This document shows, piece by piece, positions 26,935-35,470 of a stretch of DNA of 64,000 bases (positions are counted from its first letter, which is position 1; each line of letters begins with the position of its first letter). The notes under the pieces were generated by a model. That model was not told where the DNA came from. It searched no databases and saw only the letters and a list, made by a program, of their open reading frames with translations. The position numbers and the translations under genes are program-made. Source of the DNA: Candidatus Chryseobacterium colombiense (GTDB lineage Bacteria > Bacteroidota > Bacteroidia > Flavobacteriales > Weeksellaceae); assembly GCA_029203185.1 (NCBI GenBank), contig CP119310.1, positions 3,230,001 through 3,294,000 of the forward strand, read 5' to 3'.

Positions 26935-28524
26935 TTAAAAAGGAAAATCATCATCGTCATCAAAATCATTCATCGAAGATCCTGAAACCTGAGAATTATT
27001 TGGTAAATCAAACGCTGCACCTGGCTGAATTGTTGTTTTGATTTTATCAAAGCCACTTGGTTCGTTTTGTCCAAAACCAGAAGGATATCCTCCGGTTCCG
27101 CCATCAAAGGCAGCTTCAATATCTCCGAATTTTGCAAAGTGCTTCAGGAAAGACAGTCTCACATCTGCAGTTGCACCGTTTCTATGCTTTGCAATGATAA
27201 GTTCTGCCTGATTCTCTGTTGAGGTTTCCTGTCCTTCTTCATCATTATCCCAAACCGTAATTTTATAATATTCCGGTCTGAAGATGAAAGATACAATATC
27301 CGCATCCTGCTCAATTGCTCCGGATTCCCTCAAATCTGAAAGCTGAGGTCTTTTTCCCGGACGTGTTTCCACACTTCGCGAAAGCTGGGAAAGTGCAATT
27401 ACGGGAACGTTCAATTCTTTGGCAATCGCTTTTAATGAACGTGAAATCATGGAGATTTCCTGTTCACGGTTTCCGGTTCCTTTTCCACCACCTCCCGCAG
27501 TCATCAGCTGAAGGTAGTCGACCATGATTAATCTAACTCCGTGCTGCATTACCAGTCTTCGGCATTTTGCACGGAAGTCAAAGATGGAAAGAGAAGGAGT
27601 TTCGTCTATGTATAGAGGGGCATTTTCGAGCTCGGATACGTTAGAGAACAGTCTTTGCCATTCTTCGTCGTCTAGTGTTCCTTTTCTTAGTTTTTCTGAA
27701 GAAATCCTTGTTTCAGAAGCAATCATTCTGGTGATCAGCTGTACGGATGCCATCTCGAGAGAAAAAAGTGCCATAGGAATTTTATGTCCTACTGCAATAT
27801 TCCTTGCCATTGAAAGAAGGAAGGCTGTTTTTCCCATCGCGGGACGTGCGGCAATAATAATAAGGTCAGAATTTTGCCAACCTCCGGTTTCTTTATCTAT
27901 ATCTCGGAATCCGGAAGGAACACCGGAGATACCTTCTTTATCCTTTAGTGATTTTATGGTATCGATGGCCTGTTTCACCAATGTGTTTGCCGTATCAAAC
28001 CCTTTTTTGATGGTTCCGTTTGTGATTTCAAAAAAGGATTGTTCCGCTTTGTCCAGAAGTTCAAAAACATCTGTTGATTCTTTATATGAAGAATCAATAA
28101 CGTTTGCGGATACATTGATTAGACTTCTTAAAATATATTTTTCGAGAATAACACGAACGTGATATTCAATATGGGCGGAAGAGCTTACTCCCATCGTAAG
28201 ATCGATAATATAATGATCTCCTCCTGCCTGATTCAGTTTTTCTTCTTTTTTGAGATCCTGGATAATGGTCATTAAGTCAACCGGATGGTTGCCTTCATAA
28301 AGTTTTAAAATGGTAGAAAAAATTACCTGATGTCTCGGGTCATAAAATACTTCTGGTGTAAGTAGGTCAATTGAATGGTCGAGTCCTTTTTTATCAATTA
28401 AAAAAGTACCTATAACCAATCTTTCAAAATCTACTGCATTAGGAGGCATTTTTCCATCTGCAATTGACAGCTCTTTCGCAAAGTTTCCGTGAGTAAGAGA
28501 TGATAATGTTTCTTTCTGCGCCAT
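26935..28524 (-). CDS. dnaB: Replicative DNA helicase
   Basis: 529 residues from MAQKETLSSL; a TTG three codons upstream lies in the promoter box and is rejected. An N-terminal primase-interaction domain (AVDFERLVIGTFLID), a linker, and a RecA-like domain with Walker A ARPAMGKTAF near residue 230, Walker B IMVDYLQLM near 340, and ALSQLSRSVETRPGKRP and SGAIEQDAD after it. This hexameric helicase unwinds DNA at the replication fork. The acidic C-terminus ends in DFDDDDDFPF, like SSB-type tails. It is followed closely by rnhA. Confidence 0.98.
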   Translation of the reverse strand: MAQKETLSSLTHGNFAKELSIADGKMPPNAVDFERLVIGTFLIDKKGLDHSIDLLTPEVFYDPRHQVIFSTILKLYEGNHPVDLMTIIQDLKKEEKLNQAGGDHYIIDLTMGVSSSAHIEYHVRVILEKYILRSLINVSANVIDSSYKESTDVFELLDKAEQSFFEITNGTIKKGFDTANTLVKQAIDTIKSLKDKEGISGVPSGFRDIDKETGGWQNSDLIIIAARPAMGKTAFLLSMARNIAVGHKIPMALFSLEMASVQLITRMIASETRISSEKLRKGTLDDEEWQRLFSNVSELENAPLYIDETPSLSIFDFRAKCRRLVMQHGVRLIMVDYLQLMTAGGGGKGTGNREQEISMISRSLKAIAKELNVPVIALSQLSRSVETRPGKRPQLSDLRESGAIEQDADIVSFIFRPEYYKITVWDNDEEGQETSTENQAELIIAKHRNGATADVRLSFLKHFAKFGDIEAAFDGGTGGYPSGFGQNEPSGFDKIKTTIQPGAAFDLPNNSQVSGSSMNDFDDDDDFPF

Positions 28525-28530
28525 AATATG

Positions 28531-28538
28531 CAAAGATA
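28531..28538 (-). promoter_or_regulatory. Promoter -7 box of dnaB-rnhA
   Basis: TATCTTTG on the minus strand ends 6 bases before the dnaB ATG at 28524, so the mRNA is probably leaderless or nearly so. Confidence 0.65.
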
Positions 28539-28630
28539 GTTTTTTTGAAAAGCAATTAAAAAATAGTAATTAAGATTTTAGTGTTGATAAGTTTAAAATG
28601 TTAGTACTGAAAGGCTTTTTTTTGGTGCAT

Positions 28631-28663
28631 AAAAAAATCACTCCTGATAGAAGTGATTTTTTT
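28631..28663 (-). terminator. Terminator of the third T9SS type B gene
   Basis: A perfect 12-bp stem AAAAAAATCACT / AGTGATTTTTTT with a 9-base loop, 17 bases after the stop at 28681. The T-run works in either direction. Confidence 0.88.
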
Positions 28664-28680
28664 AGATATTTAAATTTAAT

Positions 28681-30765
28681 TTATTCTCTGTTTTTTACCA
28701 ATACCCATCCACTGTAGTTGGTTTGCGTATTGTTTTTGTCATTTTCATTCCAGGAGATAGAATACCAATATGTTCCTGTAAGAATTTTCTTTCCAGAAGC
28801 CGTTCCGTCCCATTTGTAATCTCTGATTTTTCCAGCTTCGTATAGTTTGTTTCCATATCTGTCGTAAACAATGAATACTAGATTTTTCTTATATGCTAAA
28901 GCACTGTAATCAATGTAATCATTTACGTTGTCTCCGTTTGGTGTGATGGCATTAATAAGATTTGGAACAGTTACCTGAACTTCGACAGGAGTACAATTGA
29001 AAGAATCTTTTACGTAAATCTTATTTTCCCCTCTTGGAAGTCCTGTAAATACATTAGAATCCTGCCAGTTGATACCATCTAATGAGTATTTATATGGAGC
29101 AGTTCCTCCGTTGGCTGTTACAGTAATTGTATTGTTTTTAATGTCAATGTTGGTAATTACAGGCTGATCAGAAGGATACACGTTTACTTTTTGAAGAGTA
29201 AAACATTTTCCAGTTTGTAATTTTACCCAGTAAGCTCCTACAGCAACACCTTGTATAGTTTGGGTAGTAGCTCCTGTGCTCCATTCATAGCTTGTAAATC
29301 CAGGACCAGCGTCTAGAGTGGTTCTGTTTTCCATACAAATTGTTTTATCTTTTAAAACAGCTGACTTTACAGGAGGTAAAACAACAAGTGTAAGTTTAGC
29401 AATTGAATAACACTGATCTGCGCTATATACTCTCACATAAGCAACGCCACTAGTAGAAATATAATTGGTTGGTGTGGTAATTTCATTGGTTCCACTTACA
29501 GCATTAGCTAATGTTGTATAGAATTTTTTCTGCGGATTTGTAAGTGTTGATACATTTGCTGATGTAAGATCAAAAGATGCGGTTGTGATATTGGTATCTA
29601 TAAAACATGATTCAATGGTAGCATCATTTACTACAACAAGAGGGTAAAAGGTTAATGTGATTTCTGCATTAGCACTACATCCATCACTAGTAATTATTTT
29701 TACATACACTTTTTTCTGTGCAGAAACATAATTGGTAGGATTGGTGATTTCATTGGTTCCAGCATTAAGGTCATTCAGCGTCGGATAGTATTTTTTTGTA
29801 GCAGTACCTGAATAAACAGGTGCTGTAGTTAAGTTGAATGATCCTGTGCCTACATTATTGTTGTTACAAGCATAAATAGTTGCATTGCTTCCTGTAATAT
29901 TCCCTTGTCGGAACTTGAATTTTCCTGTTTGGAAACATCCGTTGATAGGATTGGTAGGGTTTGTTGGGTCGGTATATTTTAATCTGTAATAATAAACGGT
30001 TACCGCATCTACCATAATAGGGGTTGTGATTGGATTTTGCCCGGTTATTGCATCATTAGGATTATTATGGTACGTAACAGTGAAATTAGTGTTTCCGTTT
30101 AAGATTCCGGCTGTTAACGTGCTGAAATCAAACATGGTAGGTAAAACGCATTTTAGGATTTCGTTGGGGGCAGTTGGATCAGTGGCATTAGGCACACCTG
30201 GAGTTATAAAAGGATGTGGAGTCAATGCTGGGTTGTTGAAAGCTGAAGTTAATGTAGCGGTTCCTCCCCAAGTTAAAGAGAATCCGTTAGCAGTACTTAA
30301 AAAGTTGTCAACAAGTAAATAGTAAGTCTGACCAGCAACTACATCCATATAAGCACTAAAAGCCCCACTCGTTGCGGCTCCTGTTAATGTAGTGACTAAA
30401 CCTGTTGGTCCGTCGGCTCCTGAATAATTACATCGGATAGGAGCTGTAGTGTATATTGCGCTACATGGTACGTTTGGACCATAAACAGCAAAATCATAAT
30501 CATCCGTAAATACATTCGGATTAATCGTGAAGGTTAATGTTCCTGAAGTTGCTATAGTAAATGAATACCAAACCGAAAAGTGCTCACCTCCTTTCAGACA
30601 AAGGTCTGCAGGAGCCGGATTGGGAATATCCTGTGTATTTCCAGATCCGGAAGGAGTATATGAGATATCCGAATTTCCGCAAACAGGTATAGATGAAACA
30701 CAATCTGACTGTGAGTAATATATTTGATAAAGGAATAAAATGGAAAAGAGTAGTAGTTTTTTCAT
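28681..30765 (-). CDS. T9SS type B sorting domain protein, non-lectin N-terminus
   Basis: 694 residues. The signal peptide ends at YYSQ (residue 18). The N-terminal part (about 20-175) differs from the two lectin-type paralogues: Cys-containing, with WYSFTIATSGTLTFTINP and YDFAVYGPN, resembling the PPC/cell-surface beta-sandwich domains of Bacteroidetes adhesins. From about residue 290 on it matches the paralogues: two KKYY/KKFY modules, WSTGATTQTI, an SprB-like GGTAPYKYSLDGINWQDS and the CHU_C end ITPNGDNVNDYIDYS ... WVLVKNRE. Exported by the type IX system. The shared C-terminal half suggests a common attachment stalk with exchangeable heads. Confidence 0.92.
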   Translation of the reverse strand: MKKLLLFSILFLYQIYYSQSDCVSSIPVCGNSDISYTPSGSGNTQDIPNPAPADLCLKGGEHFSVWYSFTIATSGTLTFTINPNVFTDDYDFAVYGPNVPCSAIYTTAPIRCNYSGADGPTGLVTTLTGAATSGAFSAYMDVVAGQTYYLLVDNFLSTANGFSLTWGGTATLTSAFNNPALTPHPFITPGVPNATDPTAPNEILKCVLPTMFDFSTLTAGILNGNTNFTVTYHNNPNDAITGQNPITTPIMVDAVTVYYYRLKYTDPTNPTNPINGCFQTGKFKFRQGNITGSNATIYACNNNNVGTGSFNLTTAPVYSGTATKKYYPTLNDLNAGTNEITNPTNYVSAQKKVYVKIITSDGCSANAEITLTFYPLVVVNDATIESCFIDTNITTASFDLTSANVSTLTNPQKKFYTTLANAVSGTNEITTPTNYISTSGVAYVRVYSADQCYSIAKLTLVVLPPVKSAVLKDKTICMENRTTLDAGPGFTSYEWSTGATTQTIQGVAVGAYWVKLQTGKCFTLQKVNVYPSDQPVITNIDIKNNTITVTANGGTAPYKYSLDGINWQDSNVFTGLPRGENKIYVKDSFNCTPVEVQVTVPNLINAITPNGDNVNDYIDYSALAYKKNLVFIVYDRYGNKLYEAGKIRDYKWDGTASGKKILTGTYWYSISWNENDKNNTQTNYSGWVLVKNRE

Positions 30766-30805
30766 TTTAAAAATTTTTTTGATAGTAAAATTAAAAAAGT
30801 AATGA

Positions 30806-30813
30806 CAAATGTA
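30806..30813 (-). promoter_or_regulatory. Promoter -7 box of the third T9SS type B gene
   Basis: TACATTTG on the minus strand, about 40 bases before the ATG at 30765. No -33 box is evident. Confidence 0.45.
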
Positions 30814-30916
30814 AAAATATTTTGTCAGATAAGAAGTGTTTTAGTTAAAAATACTTAAAATATGAAATTTTAAAATGCTTTAAATGAAGGCTAACTAAAT
30901 AAGAATCCATATGTTA

Positions 30917-32152
30917 TTAATATTGCATCTTTCTCAGTTTTGGATTTGTGCTTCCTACGAGTAAGGCAATCAGAATAGTCATGCTGCCTCCAAAAACTAC
31001 AGACCTTACAACACCAAGAAGCTTTGCCGTAAGACCACTTTCAAACTGTCCCATTTCGTTACTGGACATGATGAAGATAGAATTAACACTAAGAACTCTT
31101 CCGCGAATATGATCAGGTGTCTTCAGCTGTACAATAGTTCCTCTGATTACGACAGAGATCCCATCAAGCATTCCACTTGCGACAAGAAACAGGAAAGACA
31201 GCCAGTAAAGCTTCGATAAACCAAATCCTATAATGCATAAACCAAATCCCGCAACAACTGCCAGTAAAATTTTGCCTTGGTTCTTTCTTAGGGGAACAAT
31301 AGATAAAATGGTGATAATACACATGGATCCTATGTCGGAAGCAGCGTTTAAAAGTCCAAATCCTTCGGCACCAACTTTAAGGATGTCAGTAGCAAATACA
31401 GGAATCATAGCAACAGCACCGCCAAAAAGAACAGCAAACATATCGAGGCATAAAGCACCCAGAATTTCTTTAGTTTTAAAAATATAAGAAATTCCTTCCC
31501 TCATACTTTCTACAACATTTACAGATTCTTTTTTGTATTCAGAATGTTGTTTTTTAAGCTGCCAGAAAAATAAAGAAGCTAGAATGATAAGCCCAATAAT
31601 CACTAATAAGGTCCATCTTACCCCGAAAAAACCAATTAAAAAACCTCCGCACGCATGTCCGCATACTGAAGAGATCAAAAAAGTAGCCTGGTTTAAGGTG
31701 ATGGCGTGCGGAAGGTTTTCCTTTTGCACAATCTTAGGAATCATAGAAGGGACAATTGGCCCGATGAACGCTCTTGCGATTCCCGTAAAAAAAATAACAG
31801 AATAAATAAAATAAGTGATTTCATGACCCGTGAAATGCATTCTTACATTGAGAAAAGCCGGAATTAATAAAAGTCCAATTAAGAAAACATAAGCATAATT
31901 ACAGATCAGGAGAAGTCTTTTCTTTTCATTCATATCGATCACATGTCCTGCATACAGGGCGCAGCTTACAGCAGGAATTACTTCGGAAAGACCAATAAGT
32001 CCGATAGAAAAAGGATCTTTTGTAAGCTGATAGACCCACCAACCTAATAAAGTGGCAAGCATTCTGAATGCTAAAACAATAAAAAACCTTCCGGTAAGAA
32101 GATTTCTGAATTCAATATTTTGTAAAGTTTTTAGGGGAGTGAAAGAAATCAT
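30917..32152 (-). CDS. Major facilitator superfamily transporter (EntS-like)
   Basis: 411 residues with about twelve predicted helices. The start is ATG at 32152 (MISFTPLKTLQNIEF), matching the short FxxLxxxxFRxL lead-in of this MFS group. The loop motif DMNEKKRLL after helix 2 and GRVLSVNSIF near residue 355 resemble MFS_3/EntS-type exporters of siderophores or drugs. The ATG follows the preceding gene's terminator by only a few bases, and a -7 box overlaps that terminator, so the transcript is probably leaderless. Substrate unknown. Confidence 0.88.
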   Translation of the reverse strand: MISFTPLKTLQNIEFRNLLTGRFFIVLAFRMLATLLGWWVYQLTKDPFSIGLIGLSEVIPAVSCALYAGHVIDMNEKKRLLLICNYAYVFLIGLLLIPAFLNVRMHFTGHEITYFIYSVIFFTGIARAFIGPIVPSMIPKIVQKENLPHAITLNQATFLISSVCGHACGGFLIGFFGVRWTLLVIIGLIILASLFFWQLKKQHSEYKKESVNVVESMREGISYIFKTKEILGALCLDMFAVLFGGAVAMIPVFATDILKVGAEGFGLLNAASDIGSMCIITILSIVPLRKNQGKILLAVVAGFGLCIIGFGLSKLYWLSFLFLVASGMLDGISVVIRGTIVQLKTPDHIRGRVLSVNSIFIMSSNEMGQFESGLTAKLLGVVRSVVFGGSMTILIALLVGSTNPKLRKMQY

Positions 32153-32155
32153 GCA

Positions 32156-32163
32156 CAAAAATA
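32156..32163 (-). promoter_or_regulatory. Promoter -7 box of the MFS gene, built into a terminator
   Basis: TATTTTTG on the minus strand. Its first two bases belong to the hairpin stem at 32160-32189 and the rest is that hairpin's T-run. It ends 3 bases before the MFS ATG at 32152. Confidence 0.55.
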
Positions 32164-32189
32164 GGCCTAAATATTTATTTAGGCCTATT
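32160..32189 (-). terminator. Terminator of the small lipoprotein gene
   Basis: A perfect 14-bp inverted repeat (32160-32173, 32176-32189; core TAGGCCTA) with a 2-base centre, then TTTTTG on the minus strand. It lies 57 bases after the 32246 stop and 8 bases before the MFS start. Confidence 0.8.
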
Positions 32190-32245
32190 GCTGTATTATA
32201 AATTCAAATGATAAATCAAATACCACCTGAAAGATAAAATCTATT

Positions 32246-32611
32246 TTAGTTGTCTGCTTTTGAAGCGCTGATTACCAATGCGGCAACTCCTGCAGCTCCG
32301 ATTACTACTGCTCCTGCAGTTGTTCTTGCTTTTCTGATGTCTCTTACAGCGGCAACATTAGCCTTTGGAATGATTACTTCTGTACTGTCTTTTTTTCCTG
32401 CTGTTCCGATCAAGTTGTTGCCATCTACATTACGGAATAGTATTTTTTGATTTTTTGATCCGTCTTTCATCATTACAGTATACATTCTTCCTGCTTCAAG
32501 ATTCGAATAATTGTTTTTAGCAATATCATCGGTGTACTTTGTTGTAGCGCAAGATGAAATTACAAATAAAGACGTCAATAAAGATGATTTTAAAAGTACA
32601 GATGCTTTCAT
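32246..32611 (-). CDS. Small lipoprotein
   Basis: 121 residues. Lipoprotein signal peptide with the lipobox ISSC (Cys21), followed by TTKYTDDIAKN. The middle has MYTVMMKDGSKNQKILFRNVDGNNLIG, a short beta-barrel-like pattern seen in small flavobacterial lipoproteins, and the end is a hydrophobic Gly/Ala segment (TAGAVVIGAAGVAALVI) that could insert into a membrane. Function unknown. It has its own -7 box and terminator. Confidence 0.8.
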   Translation of the reverse strand: MKASVLLKSSLLTSLFVISSCATTKYTDDIAKNNYSNLEAGRMYTVMMKDGSKNQKILFRNVDGNNLIGTAGKKDSTEVIIPKANVAAVRDIRKARTTAGAVVIGAAGVAALVISASKADN

Positions 32612-32628
32612 TATATTTTTTAGTTTTT

Positions 32629-32636
32629 CAAATTTA
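32629..32636 (-). promoter_or_regulatory. Promoter -7 box of the small lipoprotein gene
   Basis: TAAATTTG on the minus strand, 17 bases before the ATG at 32611. Confidence 0.55.
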
Positions 32637-32679
32637 TAATTTTTTTCGAATATACGTTTTCGGAATTGAAAAAATGTGT

Positions 32680-34179
32680 TTAAAGTTTGTAAATTTCCAA
32701 TAAATCCGCAATTTTTCTGTCATTGGCAAGTCTTGGGATTTTATTTTGTCCTCCAAGTTTACCCTGAGACTTTGCATATTCAGTAAACGCATTTTTTTTA
32801 AGTTTTGATATATGCAGCTTCTGAAGAATATTTCCGGATATTAAATCATCATAATAAGTATTTCGTTTTCTGAGCTGCTCATCAAGTTCATTTTTAAATA
32901 TCTCCAAATTTTCAGGCTCTTTTTCAAATTCAATAAACCATTCGTGATAAGGAAGTCCTTCATTCGGATTAACCTGTGGAGCGAGATGGAATTCAGTAAT
33001 CTGTGCAGGGAATTTTTCTAAAGTTGCCTTTATAGCTTCTTCCACTTCAAATGCAATCACATGTTCTCCGAAAGCAGAAGTGAAATGCTTGGTTCTTCCG
33101 CTTACCAGAATTCTGTGTGGATTTTTATCAATAAACCTTACGACATCACCAATCGAATAAGCCCACAAACCAGAGTTTGTTGTCAAAATGAGGGCATAAT
33201 CTTTATTGAGCTCAATCTCTTTTAAAGTCAGCCTCTTTGCAGTAGGTTTTCCATATTCTTCCAGTGGAATAAACTCATAGAAAATCCCGTGATTGGTTAA
33301 TAGCAACAAGCCTTCTTTAGTATAATCATCCTGAAATGCAAAAAAACCTTCTGAGGCAGGGAATGTCTGAACAATATCTACTTTTCCGCCTAAAAGTTCT
33401 TCCATTTTATCTCGATAAGGCTCATAATTTACACCTCCGGTTACAATAAGTTGAAGATTAGGGAAGATTTGTTTGATTTTTTTTCCGTGTTTTTCAACCA
33501 GCTTTTCAAAATACATAATCAGCCAGGGTGGAATTCCGGAAATCAATGTCATATTTTCTTTCTCGGTTTCCTCAACAATCTTATCCACTTTTGCTTCCCA
33601 GTCTTCCATGATGTTGGTCTCCCAGCTTGGCAGTCTATTCTTTTGCAGATAATTGGGAATGTGATGGGCAACAATTCCTGAGAGCCGGCCGGTTTTTATT
33701 CCGAAATTTTCTTCCAGTTCGGGGCTTCCCTGTAAAAAGATCATTTTTCCTTTTACAAAATCAGCATTATTTTTTTTAGCGATGTAATGAAAAAGTGCGC
33801 TTTGAGCTCCTTTAATTTGAAATGGCATTCCTTCCTTAGAAATAGGAATATATTTTGAACCGGATGTGGTTCCTGAAGTTTTTGCAAAATATTCAGGGGT
33901 TTCCGTCCATAAAATATTGGCTTGTCCCTTTTTTACCCTTTCAATATAAGGTTTAAGATCTTCATAATCGGCAACAGGAACTCTTTCCTGAAAGTCTTTT
34001 ACCGATTTGATATTTTCAAAGTCATATTCTCTTCCAAAAAGAGTTTTTTGGGCAGTATCTGTAAGAGATAAAAGCAGATTTTCTTGATCTTTCTCTGCAT
34101 TTTTCTTGAATTCTTCTGCTTTTTGAACATGCTTTTTAGCCCAAATTAAGGCTGCATTTTTCTTTAGGAAATTTAACAT
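32680..34179 (-). CDS. GH3 family acyl-adenylate-forming protein
   Basis: 499 residues, matching the GH3 (auxin-responsive promoter) family found in plants and many Bacteroidetes. The ATP-binding loop is TSGTTSGSKYIPIS near residues 105-118; further motifs are TGGVNYEPYRDKM near 250, PASEGFFAFQ near 275, and YSIGDVVRF near 345. Plant members conjugate amino acids to acyl acids such as auxin or jasmonate; the bacterial substrate is unknown. Cytosolic. It is preceded by a leaderless-type -7 box. Confidence 0.93.
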   Translation of the reverse strand: MLNFLKKNAALIWAKKHVQKAEEFKKNAEKDQENLLLSLTDTAQKTLFGREYDFENIKSVKDFQERVPVADYEDLKPYIERVKKGQANILWTETPEYFAKTSGTTSGSKYIPISKEGMPFQIKGAQSALFHYIAKKNNADFVKGKMIFLQGSPELEENFGIKTGRLSGIVAHHIPNYLQKNRLPSWETNIMEDWEAKVDKIVEETEKENMTLISGIPPWLIMYFEKLVEKHGKKIKQIFPNLQLIVTGGVNYEPYRDKMEELLGGKVDIVQTFPASEGFFAFQDDYTKEGLLLLTNHGIFYEFIPLEEYGKPTAKRLTLKEIELNKDYALILTTNSGLWAYSIGDVVRFIDKNPHRILVSGRTKHFTSAFGEHVIAFEVEEAIKATLEKFPAQITEFHLAPQVNPNEGLPYHEWFIEFEKEPENLEIFKNELDEQLRKRNTYYDDLISGNILQKLHISKLKKNAFTEYAKSQGKLGGQNKIPRLANDRKIADLLEIYKL

Positions 34180-34183
34180 GGTT

Positions 34184-34191
34184 CAAATTTA
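34184..34191 (-). promoter_or_regulatory. Promoter -7 box of the GH3 gene
   Basis: TAAATTTG on the minus strand ends 4 bases before the ATG at 34179; a leaderless transcript is likely. Confidence 0.6.
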
Positions 34192-34233
34192 TAAATAACT
34201 GAAGAATTTGCAGACATTTTAAGAAAATAAGCA

Positions 34234-34266
34234 ATAAAAAAACCGATGAATGAGTGTACATCGGTT
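34234..34266 (-). terminator. Terminator of the repeat-protein gene
   Basis: AACCGATG / CATCGGTT 8-bp stem (34241-34248, 34259-34266) followed on the minus strand by a long T-run; it lies 41 bases after the 34308 stop. Confidence 0.82.
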
Positions 34267-34307
34267 CTTCGAAATTTGATTATGAAAATAACAACTATAT
34301 GTTGAGT

Positions 34308-34616
34308 TTATTTGTTCTCTTTATATCTTTTGTCTGGGGTTCCGTCCTTTTTAAGATGCTTGTTTTCTTTGTATCTTTTATCCGGAGTCCCGTCTTTTTT
34401 CATTTTTGCTGCTGTTGGAGCTGCTGCAGGCTTTGCTGCTGTGGTCGTGGTAGTTTTTGTAGTAGTTTGTGCTGTTTTAACATCTTTAGCGCCTGTTTTG
34501 GCTGTTGTTTTAGCAACATGATGAGTTGTTGTTGTAGATGTTGCTGGAGTAGTTTGTTGAGCGGTTGCAAGTCCAAGTCCTAGAGCTAATGACATTGCGG
34601 TAAAAAATTTTTTCAT
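34308..34616 (-). CDS. Small secreted Ala/Thr/Lys-rich protein with DGTPDKRYKENK repeats
   Basis: 102 residues from MKKFFTAMSL at 34616; the frame's upstream ATG lies over the promoter box. Signal peptide ends at ATAQ. The middle is low complexity, Thr/Ala/Lys-rich with TTTTHHVAK. The C-terminus has two identical copies of KKDGTPDKRYKENK joined by His-Leu. The protein is very basic and probably disordered in the periplasm or outside the cell. I know no function; similar short repeats occur in small proteins of Chryseobacterium relatives. Confidence 0.82.
   Translation of the reverse strand: MKKFFTAMSLALGLGLATAQQTTPATSTTTTHHVAKTTAKTGAKDVKTAQTTTKTTTTTAAKPAAAPTAAKMKKDGTPDKRYKENKHLKKDGTPDKRYKENK
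34311..34400 (-). repeat. Two tandem 42-bp repeats encoding KKDGTPDKRYKENK
   Basis: Copies at 34359-34400 and 34311-34352 encode the same 14 residues but differ at several synonymous sites, with a 6-base spacer. Protein identity kept with silent divergence suggests selection on the peptide. Confidence 0.85.
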
Positions 34617-34643
34617 AATGATGATTTTGTTTGTTTTCTTATT

Positions 34644-34651
34644 CAAAGTTA
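34644..34651 (-). promoter_or_regulatory. Promoter -7 box of the repeat-protein gene
   Basis: TAACTTTG on the minus strand, 27 bases before the ATG at 34616; it overlaps the upstream in-frame ATG and so argues against it. Confidence 0.55.
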
Positions 34652-34770
34652 TGCAAAAAGTGAGCTAAAAAAATAGTTTTTATAAACTTAACTAAAGTTT
34701 ATTACAGATTAAAAAAATCTTAATCTCGTGAACCTGCACTAGAAGCCATAATTTTGAAATTGCTAAAAAT

Positions 34771-34804
34771 AAAACCCGGGTTGTCTTTAAGACAACCCGG
34801 GGTA
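34771..34804 (-). terminator. Terminator of the 131-aa lipoprotein gene
   Basis: A perfect 13-bp GC-rich stem CCCGGGTTGTCTT / AAGACAACCCGGG, then TTTTATTTTT on the minus strand, about 20 bases after the stop at 34823. Confidence 0.9.
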
Positions 34805-34822
34805 AACATATGAATAGTTGAT

Positions 34823-35218
34823 TTATCGTGTACAATTTGCAGTCCAGGTCTTACCATCTTTTATATAGAGAATTTTCAATTCATTATTGTCAATTCTTAT
34901 ATAAGATGTTGCGCTGGATCCAATCATAACAAGAGTATGGTCACCTTTCTGTTCAAACTCAATTCCGTTAAGGTCGGGGATGCTGTCAGAAAAAGCAAAA
35001 TTATATTTTGTTCCACTCGCAATTTTTGTTACAAAAACGCTCCCATTGTTGGTACTGATATTGGTGGAACCTCCATCATTATAAGAAATACTTCCTTTGT
35101 AAGTACCTGCAAAAAAATCGTTATTTACCGGATCATCATCTCTGCTGCATGATGACATTGCCGTGACAGCAAAAACTAATAGCATAAAAGCTCCTAAGGT
35201 TTTCATTAAATTTTTCAT
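34823..35218 (-). CDS. Small lipoprotein, lipocalin-like size
   Basis: 131 residues. Lipoprotein signal with lipobox MSSC (Cys24) followed by SRDDDP, an Asp-rich linker typical of exported Bacteroidetes lipoproteins. The mature part is beta-rich: FFAGTYKGSISYND near residue 35, a Gly/Asn/Ser turn, and ILYIKDGKTWTANCTR at the end. The general pattern resembles small lipocalin-like/META-type domains, but I cannot assign a family. Single gene with its own terminator. Confidence 0.78.
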   Translation of the reverse strand: MKNLMKTLGAFMLLVFAVTAMSSCSRDDDPVNNDFFAGTYKGSISYNDGGSTNISTNNGSVFVTKIASGTKYNFAFSDSIPDLNGIEFEQKGDHTLVMIGSSATSYIRIDNNELKILYIKDGKTWTANCTR

Positions 35219-35399
35219 AATACTATTTCTTTAAGTTTGGTACATGTAAAACCCCAAATCATGTGCCGCGTAAGGATAATGTTTTATTTTTTAACATTAA
35301 TTTAAAATTTTTAATAAAATGTTGTGATTTGAGTGTTTTTCATTGGTAATAATTGTTTTTTAAATAATCTTCAATCGCTTCATAAGAAATATTTATCCT

Positions 35400-35407
35400 T
35401 ATCTTTG
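35400..35407 (+). promoter_or_regulatory. Promoter -7 box of mfd
   Basis: TATCTTTG fits TAnnTTTG, 63 bases before the mfd ATG at 35471, so this transcript has a normal leader. Confidence 0.6.
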
Positions 35408-35470
35408 TGAAGATCAAACGGTTTCGGAAAACTCCCGAAATCGCTTTTGTCGTTTATATCCTATTATTTT

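Noticed and set aside
27524..28162. 212-codon plus-strand frame inside dnaB
   Set aside because: Antisense to a certain helicase gene with conserved motifs; its length is a by-product of dnaB codon use.
34254..34583. Plus-strand frame with a very Cys-rich product (many CC and CCC)
   Set aside because: It is the antisense shadow of the Ala/Thr/Lys-rich secreted protein at 34308-34616; the Cys codons are the complement of GCA/GCT alanine runs.
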